Below the pieces are notes generated by a model, which was not told the origin of the DNA, did no database searches, and was given only the letters and a program-made list of their open reading frames with translations. 64,000 bases of DNA from Thalassovita mangrovi (GTDB taxonomy: Bacteria; Pseudomonadota; Alphaproteobacteria; Rhodobacterales; Rhodobacteraceae). The DNA is taken from positions 62,001 to 126,000 of the forward strand of contig NZ_WWEN01000008.1 of assembly GCF_009857745.1 (NCBI RefSeq), given 5' to 3'. Position 1 is the first letter of the stretch; each line of letters opens with the position of its first letter. Position numbers and translations under genes: made by a program. Shown here one piece after another: positions 44,518 through 50,975 of the stretch.

Positions 44518-45737
44518 GTGGTTGCTCCTGCCAGATCGCAAACGAGGTCGAGAAGCACTTGCGCGCCCGCCATGATGTCGCCTTCGTCGCTGTGTTCGTT
44601 GATATTGTGGCTCAGCCCGTTTTCCGACGGGATGAAGATCATCGCGGTGGGGCAAAGCGGCGCGAACATCTGTGCGTCGTGCCCCGCGCCGGACGGCATC
44701 CGTTTCACGCTGAGCTGGCGCGCCTGCGCGGCCGCTTCGACCTTTCCCACCAGCGTGTCGTCGAAGACGACCGGGGCGAAACGCGCCAGCGGCCGGTGGG
44801 TCAGGCTGCATCCCGCCGCTTCCGCCGCCGCCTCTGCCTCGGCGATCAGCCGGGCGGTGGCGCGCTCCAGCACCTCGCCGTCGGTATTGCGCAGGTCCAC
44901 CGTCAGCCGCGCCTGCTGCGGCACCACGTTGACCAGCCCCGGCGTCAGTTCGAACACGCCCACGGTGGCGACCTGCGGCGGGCCGTAATCGGCGGCGATG
45001 GCATCGGCGGCCAGCGCGATGCGCGCCGCCACCTGTCCCGCGTCACGGCGCAGCGCCATCGGCGTGGTGCCGGCATGGTTGCTTTGACCCGTCACGGTGA
45101 ATTCGGTCCAGTGGATGCCTTGCACCCCGGTCACCGCGCCGACCTGCAACCCGTCCTGTTCCAGCACCGGGCCCTGTTCGATATGCAGTTCCAGATAGGC
45201 GGCGGGGATCACCGGCGCGTCGCTGCCGCGGTATCCGATCCGGTCCAGTTCTTCGCCCACCACGCCGTCGCCATCGGTGGCGCGCACCGCCAGCATTTCG
45301 TCCCGGTCCAGCGCGCCGCAATAGACGCCCGATCCCATCATGTCGGGGGCAAAGCGCGCGCCTTCCTCGTTGGTGAAGGCGCCGACGGCGACGGGCAGGT
45401 CGGTTTCGGCACCGGCGGCGTTCAGCGCCGCGATGACCTCAAGCCCAGACAATACGCCAAGCGCCCCGTCATAGAGCCCGCCGGTCGCCACCGTGTCGAT
45501 ATGCGATCCCATCATGATCGGCGCACCGTCGCGGCGGCCCTTGCGCAGGCCCCAGATGTTGCCGATGGCGTCGATGGAAACGGTCATTCCCAGGTCGCGC
45601 ATCGTGGCGACCAGCCAGTCGCGCCCGGCCTTGTCGGTATCGCTCAGCGCCAGGCGGCAGACGCCGCCGCCTTCCAGCGCGCCGCGCTGACCGAGATCGG
45701 CCAGCATCCCCATCAGACGGTCGGAAGACACCTGCAT
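44514..45737 (-). CDS. Zn-dependent M20-type amidohydrolase (AllC/HyuC family)
   Basis: A 407-residue M20-family amidase resembling N-carbamoyl-L-amino-acid hydrolase and allantoate amidohydrolase. Metal ligands: His and Asp in GSHIDTVATGGLYDGALG, the Glu pair in TNEEGARF, His in LELHIEQGPVLE and the late His in SGAGHDAQMF. So it removes a carbamoyl group from an L-ureido acid. The start shares a base with the stop of the ammonia-lyase gene (TGATG) and its own end overlaps the D-carbamoylase gene. All genes of this stretch appear to be a single transcription unit. Confidence 0.9.
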   Translation of the reverse strand: MQVSSDRLMGMLADLGQRGALEGGGVCRLALSDTDKAGRDWLVATMRDLGMTVSIDAIGNIWGLRKGRRDGAPIMMGSHIDTVATGGLYDGALGVLSGLEVIAALNAAGAETDLPVAVGAFTNEEGARFAPDMMGSGVYCGALDRDEMLAVRATDGDGVVGEELDRIGYRGSDAPVIPAAYLELHIEQGPVLEQDGLQVGAVTGVQGIHWTEFTVTGQSNHAGTTPMALRRDAGQVAARIALAADAIAADYGPPQVATVGVFELTPGLVNVVPQQARLTVDLRNTDGEVLERATARLIAEAEAAAEAAGCSLTHRPLARFAPVVFDDTLVGKVEAAAQARQLSVKRMPSGAGHDAQMFAPLCPTAMIFIPSENGLSHNINEHSDEGDIMAGAQVLLDLVCDLAGATT

Positions 45738-46975
45738 CAGGCCGCCCCCCGCACTGCGTCGCCGGACAGGCCGACCAGTTCCTCGTACAGCGCGGCGTCG
45801 GTATCGCCCTCGGTGCCGAACAGCAGCACCCGGGCGTCGTGGCCCAGCCCCAGCACCGCGCGCAATTCGTCGTCATCGGCAATCGCTGTCAGCCCCGCCA
45901 GCCCCGCCACGGCGGATTCGCCCGCCACGATGGCCGGGTCGTTGCCCTCGGGCCGGGCCAGACGGCGCATCGCGGCGACGGCGGCGGCATCGGTCAGCGC
46001 GATCACCGCATCGGCGTGGTCCTTCAGGATTTCCCAGGCCAGCGCCGACACCTCGCCGCAGGCCAGACCGGCCATCAGCGTGTCGAGGTCACCCTCGACC
46101 GCCACCGGGCGGCCCGCCCGGATGGTTTCCAGGTAGCAGGCCGATTGATCCGGATCGCACAGCACGATCAGCGGCCGCCCGGCGCCCCAGCGGCGCACCG
46201 CCTGCGCGGTCACCGCCGCCGCCATGCCGCCGACGCCGGTTTGCAGGAAGATATGAGTGGGCGGGACGTCCAGCGTGTCGAAGGCTTCCGCCGCCATCAC
46301 TTCGTACCCCTGCATCACGTCGCGGGGGACATCCATGTAACCTTCGTAGGAAGTGTCGGAAACGACGAACCAGCCTTCGGCGCTGGCGGTTTCCTGCGCC
46401 TCGCGCACACTGTCGTCGTAATTGCCCGCGCAGCGGCGCACCTCGGCGCCATAGGCGGCGATGGCGTCCTTTCGGGCCTCCGACACGGTGGCGTGGATGA
46501 AGATCACGCAGCCGCAGCCGAAATTCTGCGCGCCCCAGGCGACCGAGCGGCCGTGATTGCCGTCGGTGGCGCAGCAGACGGTGATTTGGGCGGCCTCGTC
46601 GGGGTAGGCGACGGAGGTCACTTCCTCCATGCTCACCTCACGCCCCAGCGTCTTCGACAGTTCCGCCTGCAGCAGCCGCGCCACCGCGTAGGCCCCGCCA
46701 AGCGCCTTGAAGCTGCCCAGCCCGAAACGGCCGCCTTCGTCCTTGTAGCACAGCTGAGCAATGCCCAGCCCCACGGCCAGTTCGGGCAGCCCAAGCAGCG
46801 GCGTCGGCGCGTAACCCGGCCAGCCGGAAATCGTCGCGCGCGCGGCGGTGAGCCCCGCATCGCTGAGGATCGCATCCTGGTCTGCGGTCCAGGGCTTGTC
46901 CTTGGCGGCCTGCGGGTTGAGGCAAAGGGTGAAGGCGTCGTCGCTGCCTGCGGCGCGGGTGTATTCGGTGGTCAT
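45737..46975 (-). CDS. dpaL: Diaminopropionate ammonia-lyase
   Basis: A 412-residue PLP enzyme of the YgeX/DpaL type: it converts 2,3-diaminopropionate to pyruvate and two ammonia molecules. The PLP lysine lies in RFGLGSFKALGGAYAV, the phosphate-binding glycine loop in TGVGGMAAAV, and CATDGNHGRSVAWGA is the substrate loop. The characteristic front end NPQAAKDKPW and GWPGYAPTPLL supports DpaL over serine/threonine dehydratase. It lies between the TRAP importer genes and two carbamoyl hydrolases, a catabolic setting. Confidence 0.92.
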   Translation of the reverse strand: MTTEYTRAAGSDDAFTLCLNPQAAKDKPWTADQDAILSDAGLTAARATISGWPGYAPTPLLGLPELAVGLGIAQLCYKDEGGRFGLGSFKALGGAYAVARLLQAELSKTLGREVSMEEVTSVAYPDEAAQITVCCATDGNHGRSVAWGAQNFGCGCVIFIHATVSEARKDAIAAYGAEVRRCAGNYDDSVREAQETASAEGWFVVSDTSYEGYMDVPRDVMQGYEVMAAEAFDTLDVPPTHIFLQTGVGGMAAAVTAQAVRRWGAGRPLIVLCDPDQSACYLETIRAGRPVAVEGDLDTLMAGLACGEVSALAWEILKDHADAVIALTDAAAVAAMRRLARPEGNDPAIVAGESAVAGLAGLTAIADDDELRAVLGLGHDARVLLFGTEGDTDAALYEELVGLSGDAVRGAA

Positions 46976-47009
46976 GTTATCCTCGGAATTCTTGCCCCAA
47001 AGGGCGGGT

Positions 47010-47035
47010 GGAACCGGGCGCGGACGCCCGGTTCC
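47010..47035 (-). terminator. Perfect hairpin between TRAP binding-protein gene and dpaL
   Basis: An 11-bp perfect stem GGAACCGGGCG/CGCCCGGTTCC (47010-47020 and 47025-47035) with loop CGGA starts 10 bases after the dctP stop on the minus strand. It has no T-run. Most likely it stabilises the dctP message or attenuates into dpaL. Confidence 0.7.
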
Positions 47036-47044
47036 TGTCTAGCA

Positions 47045-48082
47045 TCAGAAGTTGGCGTTTTCCTCGGTGATCGAGGCCAGCATCGCGTCGAGCATCGCAG
47101 TGCCCTCGGCGCCGTATTTTTCCTCGATCAGCGCGCGCACGGCCGGTTGCGCGGCGGCAGCGAACTTGGCCTGTTCTTCCGCGGTGACGACGTTCACGTC
47201 CATCTTGGCCGCCAGCGCCGGCAGACCCTTGTCGGACGCTTCGATCACCCGGCTCATCGACCGGCCCGCATCGGTGGCGACGTCAGCCGCCCAGTTGACC
47301 AGGTACTGGTCCTCTTCGCTCAGCGACGCCATGAAATCGGCGTTCATGGTCCAGATATAGGGCGTGATCAGGTGGTTGGTGATCGACAGGTATTTCTGCA
47401 CCTCATCGAACTTGGCGAAGGCGATGATCGGCACCGGGTTCATCTGGCCGTCGGCGACGCCGGTCTGCAGCGCGGTATAGACTTCCGCCCAGGGCAGCGG
47501 GGTCGGCTGACCGCCGAGCGAGGTGATCATCGCCTCATGCGTCGGCAGGGTCATGGTGCGGATGCGCTGACCTTCCATGTCCGCGACCGATTTGATCGGC
47601 GCCTTGCCCGAGGTGAAGGCGAAGAAGCCGCCCGAATCCAGCAGGCCCAGCACTTCCAGCCCGGTCGCGCCTTCCAGGTCGGCGACGAATTTCTTGCCGA
47701 AGGAGCTGTCTTCGTCGATCACCTTGGACGCCACGCCGATATTGGGGAAGGCGAAGGGGATGTCGAACACGCCGACCATCGGGTAATGCTGCGCCATGCC
47801 GCCCGAGGACGAGATCACGGATTCGACCAGGCCCGAACGGACCTGTTCGATCACTTCGTTATCCTTGCCGAGCTGGCCGTTGGGGAACAGCTGCACTTCG
47901 ATCCGGCCGTTCGAGTTCGACTCGACCAGCGATTTGAACACCGCCGACATCGCGCCGGAATGGCTGGCGAACGGGTCTTCGGGGTTCAGGTGCGCCAGGC
48001 GGATGGTGATATCGGCGGCCTGGGCGCTTGCCGCCAGGCAGATACCGACCAGCGCGGCGGAGGCTGTTTTGAGGATCGACAT
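47045..48082 (-). CDS. dctP: TRAP transporter substrate-binding protein (DctP family)
   Basis: A 345-residue periplasmic receptor with a Sec signal (ends AASAQA, about residue 22). The mature part has the DctP features: RLAHLNPEDPFASHSGAM, IEVQLFPNGQLGKDNEVIEQVR and GQRIRTMTLPTHEAMI with the conserved Arg that clamps a carboxylate. So the ligand is an organic acid or amino acid. It is followed by an exact hairpin before dpaL, probably to boost its level. The neighbouring enzymes suggest a ureido- or diamino-acid as ligand. Confidence 0.92.
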   Translation of the reverse strand: MSILKTASAALVGICLAASAQAADITIRLAHLNPEDPFASHSGAMSAVFKSLVESNSNGRIEVQLFPNGQLGKDNEVIEQVRSGLVESVISSSGGMAQHYPMVGVFDIPFAFPNIGVASKVIDEDSSFGKKFVADLEGATGLEVLGLLDSGGFFAFTSGKAPIKSVADMEGQRIRTMTLPTHEAMITSLGGQPTPLPWAEVYTALQTGVADGQMNPVPIIAFAKFDEVQKYLSITNHLITPYIWTMNADFMASLSEEDQYLVNWAADVATDAGRSMSRVIEASDKGLPALAAKMDVNVVTAEEQAKFAAAAQPAVRALIEEKYGAEGTAMLDAMLASITEENANF

Positions 48083-48120
48083 TTGTTATTTCCTTTCCTG
48101 TTGGGAGGTTGCGCCGGGGT

Positions 48121-49407
48121 TCAGAGCCCCAGCAGTCTTGGTATGAAAAGCGTGAGATCGGACCAGAAGGCGATCACCGCGAGGATCGCCACTTCCGCGA
48201 TGATGAAGGGCCACAGTTCGCGGGTGATCGCTTCGACCTTCTCGCCGGTGACCGAGGCCAGCACGAACAGGCAGGCCCCGACGGGTGGCGTCATCAGCGA
48301 GATATTGAGCGCCAGGATGATCATGATCCCGGCATGGACCGGTTCCATCCCGATCTGCGCCGTCAGCGGCGCCAGCACCGGGGCGAGGATGATCAGCGTC
48401 GCGTTGATATCCATCACCAGCCCGATCAGCAGCAGCAGCACGAGGATCAGCGCGATGATAATCTGCGGGTTGTCGGACACCGCCAGCAGGGTCGCGGCGA
48501 TGGCCTGCGGGATGCGGTTGAAGGTCATCCACCAGCCGAGGATCGAGGCCGAGGCGATGATCAGGAAAATCACCCCGGTGATCCGGGTGGTGCGGACGCC
48601 GATCTCATAGAGGTCGCGCCAGGACAGCGCGCGATAGATCACGCCGCCGACGAAAAGCGCATAGGCCACCGCGATCGCCGCCGCCTCGGTGGGGGTTGCG
48701 AACCCGCCAAGGATCGAGCCGAGGATGAACACCGGCAGCAGCGCGGCAAGGAAACCTTCCTTCAGCGCCGCCCAGACAGCGCAGAGGCTGGGGCGGCCTT
48801 CGCCCTTGGGCAGGCCCTTGCGCTTGGCGGTCAGGGCGATCACGCCCATGCAGATCGCGCAGATCAGCAGCCCCGGCAGGATGCCAGCGGCGAACAGCCC
48901 CGCGATGGAAACCCCCATGATCGAACCGTAGATGATCGCCAGCGTCGAGGGCGGAATGGTCGGCCCGATGATCGACCCGGCGGCGGTGACGGCGGCGGCG
49001 TAGGACCGCTTGTAGCCCGCCTTTTCCATCGCCGGGACCATCGTGTTGCCAAAGGCCGCCGCGTCGGCGGTGGCCGACCCGGTGATGCCCGCGAACATGA
49101 CGCTTGCCACCATGTTGGAATGCGCCATGCCGCCGCGCATCCAGCCGACCAGCGCGTCGGCCAGCCGGACCAAGCCTTGCGTGATGCCCGAGCGGTTCAT
49201 GATCTCACCCGCAAGGATGAAGAACGGCATCGCAAGGAAGGGAAACAGGTCCAGCCCGGCAAACATCCGGTCCGGCGCCATCTGCAGGAATCGCGGCCCC
49301 ATGTCGATGATGCCCACCATCCCCGCCACGCCGATGGCGAACCCCACCGGCATCCCGAAGGCCAGCAATCCGAAAAAGGCGACGGCGACCAGAAACGTAC
49401 CCATCAT
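48121..49407 (-). CDS. dctM: TRAP transporter large permease (DctM family)
   Basis: A 428-residue membrane protein with twelve or so helices; hallmark stretches are FILAGEIMNRSGITQGLVRLADALVGWMRGGMAHSNMVASVMFAGITGSATAD (in part), GSIIGPTIPPSTLAIIYG and the late LNISLMTPPVGACLFVLASV. It is the sodium-driven channel of the TRAP system. It overlaps the small-permease gene by four bases. Confidence 0.94.
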   Translation of the reverse strand: MMGTFLVAVAFFGLLAFGMPVGFAIGVAGMVGIIDMGPRFLQMAPDRMFAGLDLFPFLAMPFFILAGEIMNRSGITQGLVRLADALVGWMRGGMAHSNMVASVMFAGITGSATADAAAFGNTMVPAMEKAGYKRSYAAAVTAAGSIIGPTIPPSTLAIIYGSIMGVSIAGLFAAGILPGLLICAICMGVIALTAKRKGLPKGEGRPSLCAVWAALKEGFLAALLPVFILGSILGGFATPTEAAAIAVAYALFVGGVIYRALSWRDLYEIGVRTTRITGVIFLIIASASILGWWMTFNRIPQAIAATLLAVSDNPQIIIALILVLLLLIGLVMDINATLIILAPVLAPLTAQIGMEPVHAGIMIILALNISLMTPPVGACLFVLASVTGEKVEAITRELWPFIIAEVAILAVIAFWSDLTLFIPRLLGL

Positions 49408-49931
49408 TCATCCCCCGCCATGGTGGCGCCGGTGGCCGCAGGGGCCTTTTCGGCAAAGAAATCGTGCAGCCCGATCAGCGCCAGCTGGATGCAGGCCATC
49501 AGGGCGGCTAGCGGCACGCCCATGAACGGGTATCCCTTGGGAATGTCGTAGATCATCGTAAGCCGCGAAAATCCCTTCACCGCGAAGCCGATGCCGTAGA
49601 AGAACAGCGCCGCGAAGAAGGCGAAGGCGATCACGTCGAAGGCCACCGCCAGCCAGCGCCGCACCGGCGCGGGCAGGCGGCCGAAGATGAATTCGACCCC
49701 GATATGTTCGCGGTAGGCGATGCCCGAGGACACCGCCAGCAGCGACATCCAGATCATCAGGTAGCGCGCCAGTTCCTCGGTGAAGGTCAGCGGCAGCGGG
49801 ATCACGTAACGCACCAGCACGCCCAGCCAGACGTCGAGCACCAGCACCAGCAGAAGCGCGACGCAGACACGCTCCACCAGCCAGTTGATGCGCAGGCTCC
49901 ATACCCGTGCTATTTGCGCCTTGTTGGTCAC
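49404..49931 (-). CDS. dctQ: TRAP transporter small permease (DctQ family)
   Basis: A 175-residue four-helix membrane protein: LVERVCVALLLVLVLDVWLGVLVRY, then LTFTEELARYLMIWMSLLAVSSGIAYREHIGVEFIFG (in part) with the conserved E-E-L and the loop preceding helix 3. It stabilises DctM. The start is taken as GTG 49931 with AGGGA nine bases before it; an upstream in-frame ATG at 49988 lies within the operator and lacks a ribosome site. The start is therefore uncertain. First gene of the operon, divergent from the RpiR gene. Confidence 0.85.
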   Translation of the reverse strand: MTNKAQIARVWSLRINWLVERVCVALLLVLVLDVWLGVLVRYVIPLPLTFTEELARYLMIWMSLLAVSSGIAYREHIGVEFIFGRLPAPVRRWLAVAFDVIAFAFFAALFFYGIGFAVKGFSRLTMIYDIPKGYPFMGVPLAALMACIQLALIGLHDFFAEKAPAATGATMAGDE

Positions 49932-49970
49932 GTCTTCGAATCCCTTCGCCCTGCGAGTCTTGACGGATAC

Positions 49971-50019
49971 ATGAAAAATGTTTTTCATCAGTGTGCAAAA
50001 TAAGAAAATCAGTTTTCTT
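49971..50019. promoter_or_regulatory. Paired GAAAA-N4-TTTTC operators between dctQ and rpiR genes
   Basis: Two perfect inverted repeats share the core GAAAA-N4-TTTTC: ATGAAAAATGTTTTTCAT (49971-49988) and AAGAAAA-tcag-TTTTCTT (50002-50019). Their centres are 31 bases apart, about three helical turns, so both would face the same side of the DNA. They lie between the divergent genes and are the likely binding sites of the adjacent RpiR protein. Confidence 0.75.
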
Positions 50020-50036
50020 TCCGCTGGAGTCAAGAA

Positions 50037-50897
50037 TTGATTAAAAATCGAGCAGAAACCGCCCCGCAAACCCTGGCGAAGCGCATTCACGAAGCGTTTT
50101 CTGGATTGCCCGAGGGGGAGCGCCGGATAGCCGAAACGGTCCTGCACGACCCGGCGGAGCTGGCGGTGGCGACGGCGTCGGAACTGGCGCAGCAGGCCGG
50201 GGTGTCCAACGCGACGGTCAGCCGGTTTTTCCGCCGCCTCGGCTACAGCAATTTCGAAGCGGCCCGGCAGGAGGCGCGGCGGATGCGGGCGACCGGATCG
50301 CCGCTTTATACCGGTCGCAAGGCGCAGCAGGCGGCCGATCCGATTTCGGATCTGGTGGCGCAGGAAGCGGCGCTGATCGAAGCCACCCTGTCGCGGCTCA
50401 ACCCGCTGACCCTGCGCGACATCGGCGAGGCCATCGCAGGGGCCGCGCGCATCCGCACGCTGGGCTATCGCAACAGCCATTTCCTGTCGCAATACATCAC
50501 CGCGCAGCTGGCCCAGATGCGCCCCGGCGTGTCGCCGCTGCTGCTGCCGGGGCAGACCCGCGCCGAAGGGATCGCGGCGCTGGAAGAGGGCGATCTGGCG
50601 ATCATAGTTGGGCTCCGCCGCCGGCCGCGGGATTTCACCGAAACGGTCGAAGCCATCGCCGCGCGCGGGGTGAAGATCGTGCTTTTGGCCGATCAGACGG
50701 TGCGCGAAGCCCCCGCAATGGCGACCTGGACGCTCGATTGCGTGGTCGACACGCCGCAATTCGCGGATTCCTATGTCGGGGCGATGTCCGTGCTGCGCCT
50801 GATGACGATCGAGGCCAGCCGCGCCCTGGGCGACAAGGGGCAAAAACATCTCGAACGGGTCGAAGACCTGCGCGGCGAGATGGACGAGCTGGAATAG
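50037..50897 (+). CDS. MurR/RpiR-family transcriptional regulator
   Basis: A 286-residue regulator beginning at TTG 50037 with GGAG eight bases upstream. N-terminal HTH_6 (LAVATASELAQQAGVSNATVSRFFRRLGYSNF, in part, residues 43-75), then a SIS-type domain (from about 130: IRTLGYRNSHFLSQYI, LAIIVGLRRRPRDFTETVE). It probably senses an intermediate of the pathway run by the divergent TRAP/diaminopropionate operon rather than a sugar phosphate. The double operator at 49971-50019 is its expected target. Confidence 0.9.
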   Translation: MIKNRAETAPQTLAKRIHEAFSGLPEGERRIAETVLHDPAELAVATASELAQQAGVSNATVSRFFRRLGYSNFEAARQEARRMRATGSPLYTGRKAQQAADPISDLVAQEAALIEATLSRLNPLTLRDIGEAIAGAARIRTLGYRNSHFLSQYITAQLAQMRPGVSPLLLPGQTRAEGIAALEEGDLAIIVGLRRRPRDFTETVEAIAARGVKIVLLADQTVREAPAMATWTLDCVVDTPQFADSYVGAMSVLRLMTIEASRALGDKGQKHLERVEDLRGEMDELE

Positions 50898-50975
50898 GCC
50901 GGGTGCCAGAACCGGCGCGTCATTCCGGCAATTTGTGTTTTATCCCCGGCGGAGTAGGATAAAGAGGTTGGCAAC

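Noticed and set aside
45839-48610. Long open frame of about 920 codons on the plus strand across the dpaL/dctP region
   Set aside because: Antisense to dpaL, dctP and dctM, which have clear family motifs, and its translation is compositionally biased with no recognisable domain.
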